Both the position numbers and the translations under genes were made by a program. Below the pieces are notes generated by a model. The model saw only the letters and a program-made list of their open reading frames with translations. It was not told where the DNA came from and ran no database searches. A DNA stretch of 37,638 bases from Deltaproteobacteria bacterium (GTDB taxonomy: Bacteria; Desulfobacterota; Desulfobacteria; Desulfobacterales; B30-G6), in assembly GCA_022340465.1 (NCBI GenBank), contig JAJDNW010000070.1:1-37638 (forward strand), given 5' to 3'. Each line of letters starts with the position of its first letter. Position 1 is the first letter of the stretch. This document shows, one piece after another, positions 22,679-30,461 of this stretch.

Positions 22679-24468
22679 AAAACCTCTTCAACATCTGGGT
22701 TTCCGTCGAAATCCAGGTCTTTTTCCCTCTTGACGACCTGCTGATCGGCGCCGTAGTCTTCCCAGACATCCACCCGTCCGTCATTGTTGGCATCCTCCTT
22801 GACCGCACTCAGCAAACCGTTTTCATAGGTGTACCAGATGTCCGGCCGGCCGTCACCGTTCCTGTCCCTTTCCGCCCTGACCGGTCTGCCGTCCGGTGCG
22901 AAAAACCACACGATGCTCGCCGTGCCAAGGGGGTCTTGCAACTCCTCGCTCTTGACGAGGGTTCCCCCGGCATCGTAATACTCCCGCAGAAAGACACCCC
23001 CCTTCCGTATTTCGTCGGTTTCTTTGACTCTGACGACATCGTCTTGATAGAAATAACGCCGGTCGACCTGCCCGTCCTCATCGCTGTCGATTTCGAGAAC
23101 CACCTGCCACGCATCCCGGTTGAACCACTCGGTCTTTTCGAAAAAGCCGTCAAAGTCACCGTCCTTGACCAGTTTTTCACGGCGACCGTCGCGATAGTCC
23201 ACCCGCATATCCACCTTGCCGTCCCCGTTCAGGTCTTTTTGCACCGCGGCGAGTTCACCCGCGGAATACAATTGCCATGTATCCGGGCGGCCGTCCAATG
23301 TCGTGTCGTGCTCCGAGCGGACCGGCTCTCCCCGGTCGTTGAAAAAAATGCGCACATCGGCCTGCCCGTCCCGGTTGACGTCCTCCGATTTTACGTAAGC
23401 GACACCATCCCGGTACAGCCAGACAGTCTCGCGGAATCCGTCGCCATCGCCATCCACTTCGACCCGTGTCGGAACGCCGTTTTCGAAAACGCTGATCTTT
23501 TCTATTTTGCCGTCACCGGCGTTCAGGGTCTCCTGCCTGGACACTTGTCCCTGATTGTCGAACTCGGTCACCGTTTCCTTTATCCCGTCGAAATCGAGAT
23601 CTTCTTCCAACGATGCCGGTTTGCCGGCCCGATAGGTCGTCTTGCGGTCAAAGATGCCGTCACCGTTTACATCCTCCTGTTTTTCGACCGCCCGTCCATC
23701 CTTGAAAATGGTTTTCGACACCGGTTTTCCAGCGCTGCTCGGCTCGCTCCTCTGCTCCGCCACCCGGCCGTTCCGGTAGGTGCGGAACAGGTCCATCTCC
23801 CCGTCATGGTCGGTATCGTGGCGGCTTTCGAGCGGGAGGCCGTCCGAACCGTAAACAATGGCCGCATCCTGGCGGCCGTCGCCATCCTCGTCCAGGCGTC
23901 TTTCGCTAAGCGTGCCTTTCACATAGGTGTCCCATGTATCGACCTGTCCGTCGGCATCGGTGTCCCGGGTGGAAGACGTCAACTGCCCCGCGGTGTAAAA
24001 AGAAACGGTATCCATGCGGCCGTCACCGTTTGTGTCCCTTCTGACCGCGGCGATTTCGCCCCCGGTATCGAAATCCACTCTCTCGGTAATATTTCCCCGG
24101 GCCCCAAGCCTTTCCTCCGACACCCTGTCGCCCTTTTTGAAACGATCTCTGGTGTCAATGATGCCGTCGAAATCCGTGTCCCTTTCGATACACACGAGAG
24201 CGCCTTTTTCGTATATCTGAAACAGATCCTCGATACCATCCCGGTTCGTGTCGATGTTCATCCGTTTCAGCCTGCCCTTGTCATCGAAATACGCCCGCTG
24301 GTTTTCCGTGCCGCCCGACATGTTCCCCTCGTTGGGGCCGGCGGGTCCTTCGGCTTCGGCATAACCGACGGTCACGACCATTAGCAGCAGCGCCATTATG
24401 GCAGCAGGCAGCCATCTATCGACCACCCAACGCCTGGGCGTCGTTGGATTTTCCCGTCTCGCTTTCAT
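22675..24468 (-). CDS. Secreted protein of about 17 DxDxDG (calcium-type) repeats
   Basis: 597 residues. A basic N-terminus and hydrophobic stretch (about 18-38, LPAAIMALLLMVVTVGYAEA) look like a signal peptide. Nearly all the rest is built of about 17 units of roughly 24 residues, each opening with a D-x-(D/N)-x-DG-x-x-(D/E) loop followed by a Tyr/Phe and a Gly-containing turn, for example DTNGDGRMDTVSFYTAG and DANNDGRVDVWEDYGAD. The loop resembles the calcium-binding loops of dockerin, EF-hand and thrombospondin type 3 repeats, so a rigid Ca2+-stabilised surface or periplasmic protein is likely. Four units carry inserts that look like degenerate repeats. The stop codon comes from the 119-bp repeat, so the original C-terminus may have been cut. 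It is upstream of exbB on the same strand but separated by 350 bp of repeats. Function unknown. Confidence 0.78.
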   Translation of the reverse strand: MKARRENPTTPRRWVVDRWLPAAIMALLLMVVTVGYAEAEGPAGPNEGNMSGGTENQRAYFDDKGRLKRMNIDTNRDGIEDLFQIYEKGALVCIERDTDFDGIIDTRDRFKKGDRVSEERLGARGNITERVDFDTGGEIAAVRRDTNGDGRMDTVSFYTAGQLTSSTRDTDADGQVDTWDTYVKGTLSERRLDEDGDGRQDAAIVYGSDGLPLESRHDTDHDGEMDLFRTYRNGRVAEQRSEPSSAGKPVSKTIFKDGRAVEKQEDVNGDGIFDRKTTYRAGKPASLEEDLDFDGIKETVTEFDNQGQVSRQETLNAGDGKIEKISVFENGVPTRVEVDGDGDGFRETVWLYRDGVAYVKSEDVNRDGQADVRIFFNDRGEPVRSEHDTTLDGRPDTWQLYSAGELAAVQKDLNGDGKVDMRVDYRDGRREKLVKDGDFDGFFEKTEWFNRDAWQVVLEIDSDEDGQVDRRYFYQDDVVRVKETDEIRKGGVFLREYYDAGGTLVKSEELQDPLGTASIVWFFAPDGRPVRAERDRNGDGRPDIWYTYENGLLSAVKEDANNDGRVDVWEDYGADQQVVKREKDLDFDGNPDVEEVF

Positions 24469-24479
24469 GGGTCACGTCT

Positions 24480-24517
24480 CCGGCTTAACAGAATTCAAAC
24501 GAACGCCCATTAAGCCG
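24480..24517. promoter_or_regulatory. Inverted repeat upstream of the DxDxDG-repeat gene
   Basis: CGGCTTAA and TTAAGCCG form an 8-bp perfect inverted repeat about 12-50 bp before the ATG at 24468. It could be an operator or a weak leader hairpin. The rest of the 24469-24874 spacer is AT-rich and contains MITE-like element B. Confidence 0.35.
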
Positions 24518-24570
24518 AGTTTATATTTCTATGTTATTCAATTAGTTATAGATAATTTCCACTATCCCAT

Positions 24571-24780
24571 ACCTAAGTTGAGCGATTTTCGGGTTTGCCG
24601 CAGATGCAAGGAAAATGTCTTTTCGCTATAGTGGTCTATGCGTGATGACATTTGACACCGCAGGTGCGGTGAACCCGGAAATCCCGGAGGATTTCAAATT
24701 TTAAGAATTCAAATAGATAGAATCCTTTGAAATTATTCTTACTTTTATCACTCTTAAAATTTGAAACGCTCAACTTAGGT
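24571..24780. repeat. MITE-like element B with 14-bp terminal inverted repeats
   Basis: 210 bp with the same ACCTAAGTTGAGCG termini as element A and the same first 38 bp. It contains about 110 bp not present in A, including a CCGCAGGTGCGG palindrome. Together with A it brackets the DxDxDG-repeat gene in the same orientation. Either A is an internal deletion of B or B carries an insertion. Confidence 0.8.
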
Positions 24781-24874
24781 CGCAGCCTCTGCGAGAGCAT
24801 GACGCTCATTACTGAACAGGCACCGCGTGTGTCAATATGTTTAAAATTGCCGGCAAAAGTGGTATATATGATCG

Positions 24875-25519
24875 ATGGCCTTGATTATCAATGAAATCTT
24901 TCACAGCATACAGGGAGAATCGACCTTCGCCGGCCGCCCATGCGTATTCGTCCGCCTTGCCGGGTGCAACCTGCGCTGCACCTACTGCGACACACGCTAT
25001 GCCTACGATGGGGGCCGGTCCATGGAAATACCGGAAATAATCGCCTTGGCAAAGGGCTTCGGCTGCAGCCTCATCGAGATTACCGGCGGCGAGCCCCTGC
25101 TTCAACAGGAAACCCCTGCACTTGCCGGCGTTCTGCTCGAAAACGGTTACCGGGTGCTGGTGGAAACCAACGGAAGCTACGACATCGCCTGCCTCGATCC
25201 GGCCTGCATCAAAATCCTGGATATCAAGTGCCCCGGCAGCGGTGAGGCCCACCGGTGTGACATGGCCAATCTCAACCGGTTGTCGCCGTCCGACCAGGTC
25301 AAGTTTGTCATCACCTCCCGTGAGGACTATCGCTACGCGAAAAACGTCATGCAAGGTGTTCCGCAACATGTTCCGCGGGGCAATCTGTTGCTGTCGCCGG
25401 TTCACGACAAACTGCCCGTCAGCGAACTGGCCCGCTGGATGATCGAAGACCGCCTGACGGCAAGGCTTCAGCTTCAGCTGCACAAATATATTTGGCCGGG
25501 CGTGGAACGGGGGGTGTAA
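24875..25519 (+). CDS. queE: 7-carboxy-7-deazaguanine synthase (QueE)
   Basis: 214 residues. QueE is a radical-SAM enzyme that rearranges 6-carboxytetrahydropterin to 7-carboxy-7-deazaguanine in queuosine/preQ1 synthesis. The N-terminal INEIFHSIQGESTFAG is diagnostic, and the cluster-binding cysteines are Cys31, Cys35 and Cys38 (CNLRCTYC), followed by ITGGEPLLQ for SAM binding. The length and C-terminal LQLHKYIW agree with the family. ATG 24875 is used; a nearby ATG at 24868 is out of frame. The next gene is queC, 195 bp downstream on the same strand. queD and queF are not in the window. Confidence 0.93.
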   Translation: MALIINEIFHSIQGESTFAGRPCVFVRLAGCNLRCTYCDTRYAYDGGRSMEIPEIIALAKGFGCSLIEITGGEPLLQQETPALAGVLLENGYRVLVETNGSYDIACLDPACIKILDIKCPGSGEAHRCDMANLNRLSPSDQVKFVITSREDYRYAKNVMQGVPQHVPRGNLLLSPVHDKLPVSELARWMIEDRLTARLQLQLHKYIWPGVERGV

Positions 25520-25714
25520 GCGCTGACGCGCGTTTTTGGAGTGGTAATTCGCTTCGCTGTCACTAGGCCTTCGGCCGTAACTTGCGCTGCCGCGCGATAG
25601 TCATCGTTGCTAACAGCCCCGCGCCAAAAGCAACAACAAATGACGCACCAAGAAGCCCTATAATGTCAACAACCTGAAACCTTAATCGAGTTAAATAAGG
25701 AACATATCAATAAG

Positions 25715-26413
25715 ATGACGAATGTTATGAAACCCGCCGTGATCCTGTCGAGCGGCGGACTGGATTCCACAACGGTCATGGCTATCGCCAGGGAGCAGGG
25801 ATTCACCCTCTACGCCCTGAGCTTTGATTACGGACAGCGGCACGCCTTCGAGTTGTCCGCTGCGGCACGGGTCGCCCGGGAAATGGGCGTCGAAAAACAC
25901 CTGGTGGTCAGGGCGGATCTCACCGGTATCGGCGGATCGGCCCTTACCGGCGATATTGCCGTACCCAAGAACCGGATCGTCGAGAATGAAAACAATGCCG
26001 ATATCCCCGTTACCTACGTACCGGCCCGCAACACGATTTTCCTGTCTTATGCGCTTGCATGGGCGGAAGTGCTGGATTCGGAAGACATCTTCGTCGGTGT
26101 CAATGCCGTGGATTACAGCGGCTATCCGGACTGCCGCCCGGAATACCTAGAGGCCTTCGAGGCCATGGCCAACCTGGCGACCCGGGCGGGCGTGGAAGGC
26201 AAATCCCGGTTCAGGATTCACGCCCCCCTGGTTCATATGAGCAAGGCAATGATCATCCAGAGAGGGGTGCAGTTGAATGTCGACTACAGTCTGACCCACT
26301 CCTGTTACGATCCGGACGCCTCGGGCAGGGCCTGCGGCGCCTGTGACAGCTGCCTTCTCAGAAAAAAAGGGTTCGAGGAAGCCGGCGTCGAAGATCCGAC
26401 CCGGTATCTGTAA
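25715..26413 (+). CDS. queC: 7-cyano-7-deazaguanine synthase (QueC)
   Basis: 232 residues. QueC uses ATP and ammonia to convert 7-carboxy-7-deazaguanine to preQ0, the step after QueE. The PP-loop SSGGLDSTT (12-20) binds ATP, FDYGQRH follows, and the C-terminal zinc site uses Cys197, Cys207, Cys210 and Cys213 (CGACDSC). The internal [11 protein letters not shown] and [13 protein letters not shown] motifs are canonical. The start at 25715 has AAGGA about 12 nt upstream; the Met at codon 5 is an alternative. The 25520-25714 spacer holds no convincing gene or riboswitch. Downstream of the stop begins the AAATCCGTGTC repeat cluster. Confidence 0.94.
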   Translation: MTNVMKPAVILSSGGLDSTTVMAIAREQGFTLYALSFDYGQRHAFELSAAARVAREMGVEKHLVVRADLTGIGGSALTGDIAVPKNRIVENENNADIPVTYVPARNTIFLSYALAWAEVLDSEDIFVGVNAVDYSGYPDCRPEYLEAFEAMANLATRAGVEGKSRFRIHAPLVHMSKAMIIQRGVQLNVDYSLTHSCYDPDASGRACGACDSCLLRKKGFEEAGVEDPTRYL

Positions 26414-26450
26414 CCAGGCGGATAGACCACACCGTTTGAAAGCTGGTCTT

Positions 26451-26598
26451 AGACACGGATTGCACGGAATTTTAAAGAATTGGTAAATGAAATCCGTGAA
26501 ATCCGTGTCTATAAAAACCACATGAAATCCGTGAAATCTGCGAAATCCGTGTCTAAAAGAATCAAAATGAAAACCGTGAAATCTGCGAAATCCGTGTC
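26451..26598. repeat. AAATCCGTGTC repeat cluster without a gene
   Basis: GACACGGATT (26452-26461) faces AATCCGTGTC (26500-26509) across about 40 bp, forming an inverted repeat like that around the GxxExxY gene at 32358-32809. Two more direct copies of TGAAATC..CGAAATCCGTGTC end at 26554 and 26598. The cluster lies between queC and the glycosyltransferase gene; no gene is present in this 224-bp spacer. Confidence 0.75.
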
Positions 26599-26637
26599 AA
26601 AAAAACATTCCACTAAAAACCAGGAACCGACGGCTAC

Positions 26638-28047
26638 ATGAAAATCGCCCTCCTGCACTACCATCTGAAAGCGGGCGGCGTCACCACCGTTATCCGCCAC
26701 CAGGTGGAAGCCCTCAAAGAGGATTGCCGGCTGCTGGTCCTCAGCGGCGAACCGCCGCAAAGCCCCTTCCCGGTGCCGGTTCGCCACATAGCCGGGCTGG
26801 CCTATGACGCACCGGCACAGCCTCCCCGCGACCCCCACAAAATCGCCGCCGAGATCCACCAGGCCATTCTCGGAGAGTGGGAAGGCGGATGCGACCTGCT
26901 GCACGTTCACAACCCGACCATAGCAAAAAACAACGCCTTCCTGGATATTCTCGAGGCGCTCCAGGAGCGCGGAATAAAACTGTTCCTCCATATTCACGAC
27001 TTTGCCGAGGACGGTCGACCCGGCGCATATTTCCCGGGGGACTACCCCGATGACTGCCACTACGGGGTGATCAACTCCCGGGACTACCGGTTGCTGCTGG
27101 CCGCCGGCCTGAAACCCGAAGGCCTCCACACGCTGCACAACCCGGTCAAAGCCTTGGGTGCTTCCCGACGTTCCACACCGGCAGGCAACGACATCCTCTA
27201 TCCCGTCAGAGCCATCAGGCGAAAAAACATCGGGGAGTCCCTATTGCTGTCCCTTTATTTCCAGAAGGGGCATGCGCTGTCCATCACATTGCCCCCCAAC
27301 AGCCCCGCAGACCTGGCGGCCTACAACGGATGGAAGCGTTTCGCCCGGGAAAACCACCTCGAGGTCCATTTCGACAAAGGCGTGACCCACCGCTTCGAAG
27401 ATCTGGTGGACGGGACGCCCTATCTTATCACCACCAGCATCACCGAAGGGTTCGGATATGCCTTTCTGGAGGCCTGGACGGCCGGAAAACTTGTCCGGGG
27501 GAGAAACCTGGCCGACATCACCCGGGACTTTGCCGCCTGCGGCCTCCAACTGGAACACCTATACAACGACCTGCCGGTCCCCCTGGAATGGATCGACCAC
27601 CGGCGTTTTTTTTCGCAGTGGGGGTCCTGTCTTCTGAAAAACAGCAGGCATTTCGGCCTGCCCCTGGACCCCGAAACCATAGCCCATATCGTCGAAAGCA
27701 TGCAGGCTGCAGGCCGCCTGGATTTTGGGCTGCTGAACGAATCTCACCAAAAAGCGTTCATAAGACGACTCATCAAGGATCCGGCAAAGAGGAAACACCT
27801 GGCGGAAATCAACCCCTTGCTGGAAGAACCGGTGCTGTCCGCCGATACAGAAAACATAATAAGGCACAACCGCCGCATCGTTTCCACCGGGTTTACCATG
27901 GACAGCTGCCGGGAAAATCTGCTCGATGTTTATCAGAAGGTGGCCCGCCGTGACGTAAAACAGCACATCGACAAGTCACGTCTCGCCGCTTCTTTTTTCA
28001 AACCCGAACGCTTCAGCCTGTTGAAGTGGGGGCCCTATGTTGAATGA
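26638..28047 (+). CDS. GT-B-fold glycosyltransferase-like protein
   Basis: 469 residues. The N-terminal LHYHLKAGGVTTVIRHQVEAL is the glycine-loop start of GT-B (GT4-like) enzymes, LLHVHNP and LFLHIHD follow, and the C-terminal half contains TSITEGFGYAFLEAWTAGK (about 265-283), the donor-binding EGFG..LEA motif in which the first Glu contacts the sugar nucleotide. The last 150 residues (about 315-469) extend beyond a minimal GT4 domain and are not recognised. It is cytoplasmic, with no membrane segments. The downstream HAD-family gene overlaps by 11 nt, so the two are translationally coupled and probably belong to one pathway, for example making a sugar phosphate conjugate that the HAD enzyme acts on. 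The acceptor and product cannot be inferred. Confidence 0.75.
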   Translation: MKIALLHYHLKAGGVTTVIRHQVEALKEDCRLLVLSGEPPQSPFPVPVRHIAGLAYDAPAQPPRDPHKIAAEIHQAILGEWEGGCDLLHVHNPTIAKNNAFLDILEALQERGIKLFLHIHDFAEDGRPGAYFPGDYPDDCHYGVINSRDYRLLLAAGLKPEGLHTLHNPVKALGASRRSTPAGNDILYPVRAIRRKNIGESLLLSLYFQKGHALSITLPPNSPADLAAYNGWKRFARENHLEVHFDKGVTHRFEDLVDGTPYLITTSITEGFGYAFLEAWTAGKLVRGRNLADITRDFAACGLQLEHLYNDLPVPLEWIDHRRFFSQWGSCLLKNSRHFGLPLDPETIAHIVESMQAAGRLDFGLLNESHQKAFIRRLIKDPAKRKHLAEINPLLEEPVLSADTENIIRHNRRIVSTGFTMDSCRENLLDVYQKVARRDVKQHIDKSRLAASFFKPERFSLLKWGPYVE

Positions 28048-28876
28048 GTACCTTGCCCGCGTGCACATTCCGCCGCTGGAACCGCTGCCGACCGGCCTCG
28101 CCCCCCGGGGGGGCCTCGCCGTCCCCCTGCAGAGCGTTTTGTTCGATATCTACGGCACCCTCCTTATCAGCGGCTCGGGCGATGTGGGCACATCCACACA
28201 GGCAGACGCCGGCGACGAGCGTTTGCAGCGGATGCTGCTGGATTTCGGCGTCGACCGTGCCCCCGCAAGTGTGCTGAACGATTTTCATGCGGCCATAGAG
28301 GCCCGCCACCGGAAGCTGAGGGCAAGGGGGGTGGACCACCCCGAGGTGAGGATCGATCGGATTTGGGCAAGCGTGCTGGGATTCGAGGACATTACTGTCT
28401 GCCGCCGGTTTGCCCTGGCATTCGAGCTGCTCTGCAACCCGGTGTTCCCCATGCCCGGGCTGACCCGGCTGATGGAAAAGGGGCGCGCAAGCCTTCCCAT
28501 GGGAATCATTTCCAATGCACAATTCTATACCCCTTTGCTTTTTAGGAAATTTTTCGACGCCTCCCTCGAAGATCTCGGGTTCTCTCGAGACCTCACGATC
28601 TTTTCCTTCGAGCTGGAATGTGCTAAACCCTCCGATTATCTGTTCCGTGTTGCCAAAAGACGGCTGAACAGGCGCGCCATCGATCCGGAAAAGACCCTGT
28701 ATGTGGGCAACGACATGCTCAACGACATCCTGCCTGCCGCAAGGGCCGGTTTCAAAACCGCCCTCTTTGCAGGCGACCGGCGCTCTCTGAGGCTGCGGGA
28801 AGATGATGCCAGATGCAGGGGGCTAAAGCCGGATATGGTAATCACGGAGCTTGAGCAGCTGATGGACTATCTCTGA
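28037..28876 (+). CDS. HAD-superfamily hydrolase
   Basis: 279 residues. HAD motif I is FDIYGTLL with nucleophile Asp37; motif II is GIISNAQ; the motif III lysine is in CAKPSDYLF; motif IV is YVGNDMLNDI. In motif I the second acidic residue of DxD phosphatases is replaced by Tyr39, a pattern known from haloacid-dehalogenase-like members. A simple phosphatase is therefore not assured. The helical cap lies between motifs I and II (about 60-150). Its ATG overlaps the end of the glycosyltransferase gene by 11 nt, which points to coupled translation. The first 30 residues precede the HAD core and may be linker. Confidence 0.82.
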   Translation: MLNEYLARVHIPPLEPLPTGLAPRGGLAVPLQSVLFDIYGTLLISGSGDVGTSTQADAGDERLQRMLLDFGVDRAPASVLNDFHAAIEARHRKLRARGVDHPEVRIDRIWASVLGFEDITVCRRFALAFELLCNPVFPMPGLTRLMEKGRASLPMGIISNAQFYTPLLFRKFFDASLEDLGFSRDLTIFSFELECAKPSDYLFRVAKRRLNRRAIDPEKTLYVGNDMLNDILPAARAGFKTALFAGDRRSLRLREDDARCRGLKPDMVITELEQLMDYL

Positions 28877-28900
28877 CGGCGATGAGCCCGGAGTCGGGCT

Positions 28901-28942
28901 GAGTTTGTTGAGTTTGTTGGGTTTGTTGGGTTTGTTGAGTTG
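28901..28942. repeat. 9-bp tandem repeat, about 4.6 units
   Basis: Units GAGTTTGTT, GAGTTTGTT, GGGTTTGTT, GGGTTTGTT and a partial GAGTTG. The following AACTCAAGTAACTCAAC is a partial inverted counterpart, so the tract can fold back on itself. It lies in the 28877-29340 spacer, which contains no gene. Confidence 0.75.
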
Positions 28943-28996
28943 CGCCTGCTAACTCAAGTAACTCAACCCCAACGTTGGGTTCAAGTAAACCCCAAC

Positions 28997-29270
28997 GTTG
29001 CAAAAGCCTGAGGGCTTCAGAGTCAAGGCGTCTGAGGGTGACGTCGTAGTTCTTTACTTTGGACCCTCAGCAACGTAGAATCTGAAGTTCTCAGGCTTTC
29101 CCGACTTGTCGGGCGTAGCTGAAAGCGAAGCCCGAAGGGTAAACAACATGGCAAAACAGACAATATCCTTGGAATGCACCGGTGGTTCTATCCGGAATTT
29201 TGCGATGTTGTTATGAATTTTAAAATTATTACAAAACATTATCTATTCTCTGCCATGTTGTTTATGCAAC
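28997..29270. repeat. GTTGCA-bounded structured element, copy 2 of 2
   Basis: It is bounded by GTTGCA (28997-29002) and TGCAAC (29265-29270). The left third is nearly identical to the copy at 14349. The right half is enclosed by a 14-bp inverted repeat (29140-29153 / 29251-29264), with the same 125-bp span as in copy 1. A 30-bp insertion near 29100-29135 contains a GGGCG..CGCCC-like secondary palindrome and explains the length difference. Confidence 0.75.
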
Positions 29271-29340
29271 CTTGGGGTAAACCGATAACCCGGGTATGTC
29301 GTAGGCATAAAACGTATAAAAAGACTATAGGAAAAGAAAT

Positions 29341-29994
29341 ATGGTAAACACCGCGATTCTGATACCGGCAATCTTTTTACTGGGCCTGCTTCTCTTCTTC
29401 GAAAAACAGGAAAACACGAAGCGCATGCTGCCAACCAAGACCGCACTTTCCGGCCTCTTCATCCTGGCGGCCCTGGTTCAGCCGCACCCCCTTATGAGCT
29501 ACTATCAATTTGTGCTCATCGGCCTGATATTCTGTCTGGGGGGCGATGTGTGTCTGGCCATGCCCCAGAAAAAAATGTTCACCCTGGGTCTGGTGTCATT
29601 TCTGGTCGGGCACCTTTTTTATGTGTTGGCTTTTCTCAAAGTCGCGGGTTTCAATATCCTCGGCGTCATCGGCACGCTGCTGACCATCGGTGTGAGCTAC
29701 GGCGTTTTCAGATGGCTGAAGCCCCATCTGGGGGCCATGAAAATACCCGTGATTGCCTATATTGCCGTTATCAGTGCCATGGTCTGCGGGGCCTGGTCCA
29801 TCTGGGGGGAGTCCGGACTGCCCGCCAATGGGCGCCTTTTGGTTTTCATCGGGGCCTTGAGTTTTTACGTTTCGGACCTGTTTGTCGCCCGCGACCGGTT
29901 CCTAAAGAATGAATTTCTGAACCGGTTCCTGGGCTTGCCGCTCTACTATGCCGGGCAGTTCATGATCGCCTTCTCGGTAGGAGCGCTATCATAA
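29341..29994 (+). CDS. YhhN-family membrane protein (lysoplasmalogenase-like)
   Basis: 217 residues with about 7-8 hydrophobic helices and short loops. The segments LIFCLGGDVCLAM and VFIGALSFYVSDLFVARDRF carry the paired acidic residues typical of the YhhN/TMEM86 family; animal TMEM86B hydrolyses the vinyl-ether bond of lysoplasmalogens. Plasmalogens occur in many anaerobes, so a lipid role fits, but bacterial members are little characterised. ATG 29341 has GGAAAAG 5-11 nt upstream. The gene is solitary, next to the structured repeat element. Confidence 0.82.
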   Translation: MVNTAILIPAIFLLGLLLFFEKQENTKRMLPTKTALSGLFILAALVQPHPLMSYYQFVLIGLIFCLGGDVCLAMPQKKMFTLGLVSFLVGHLFYVLAFLKVAGFNILGVIGTLLTIGVSYGVFRWLKPHLGAMKIPVIAYIAVISAMVCGAWSIWGESGLPANGRLLVFIGALSFYVSDLFVARDRFLKNEFLNRFLGLPLYYAGQFMIAFSVGALS

Positions 29995-30000
29995 CTTTTG

Positions 30001-30222
30001 TTACTGGCTAAGTTTGGAACTAGCGATGCGATTGAGGCTCACGCCAGATTCAGCAGCCTGCACAGCGAGCTTTCGATGAACATCCGGCGGGATTCTGACC
30101 ATAAACTTACCACTGTAGTTTTTATGGGACAGGTACTTTATGCTCTCTTCTATTCTTACCACTTCAAAAAAGCCTTTTGGCTTCGCGATATCCGTCCAGC
30201 CCGATAGAACAACTGTCGGCAA
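30001..30222 (-). pseudogene. HicB-like antitoxin fragment
   Basis: 73 codons at most, with only a TTG start at 30222 and a stop 7 codons further upstream. The C-terminal half (YSGKFMVRIPPDVHRKLAVQAAESGVSLNRIA) matches the ribbon-helix-helix segment of HicB antitoxins, in which the SGKFMVRIP(P/S)xLH motif is characteristic. The usual N-terminal HicB partial RNase-H-like fold is missing and no HicA toxin gene adjoins. It is most likely a remnant, though a short functional RHH protein cannot be excluded. Confidence 0.5.
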
Positions 30223-30320
30223 AATAGTGAGGTAAACGCATTAAGGCGGGATTTTATCGTGCAGGCGCACGCCGGCCCTTTAAACCGGCTGAAAACACTG
30301 TAATAGAGGAGGTTGTCTCT

Positions 30321-30461
30321 TCAGATCAATTCCGAAAGCCGTTTCAGGGAGTAGATCCCCGAAAGGCCCTGGATCGGTTTGGGGACTTTTTCGTTTTTCG
30401 ACTGAAAATGATGCTTGAACTGCTGGTGGTAGCGCCGCACACGCTCCTTTTCACTCTTCAC
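30321..30461 (-). CDS. Possible small protein of 46 residues downstream of the acetyl-CoA hydrolase/GNAT gene
   Basis: A GTG-started frame overlaps the upstream gene by 11 nt and ends at TGA 30321-30323. The peptide is basic and polar (ERVRRYHQQFKHHFQSKNEK then VPKPIQGLSGIYSLKRLSEL). 28 of its last 40 codons end in G or C, similar to the neighbouring genes, which argues for coding. No Shine-Dalgarno is seen, as is usual for coupled overlapping genes. No family is recognised. It could instead be a C-terminal remnant. Confidence 0.35.
   Translation of the reverse strand: MKSEKERVRRYHQQFKHHFQSKNEKVPKPIQGLSGIYSLKRLSELI

Noticed and set aside
22936-24384. A 482-codon plus-strand frame opposite the DxDxDG-repeat gene
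   Set aside because: Antisense to a clear repeat protein with a signal peptide; its apparent repeats are just the complement of the calcium-loop codons.
24840-24868. Promoter TTTAAA-17-TATATA before queE
   Set aside because: The -35 match is poor and the start would fall on the ATG, requiring a leaderless message.
25520-25714. A minus-strand hydrophobic frame and a possible riboswitch between queE and queC
   Set aside because: The frame lacks any start codon before its hydrophobic part, and no preQ1-type fold can be recognised.
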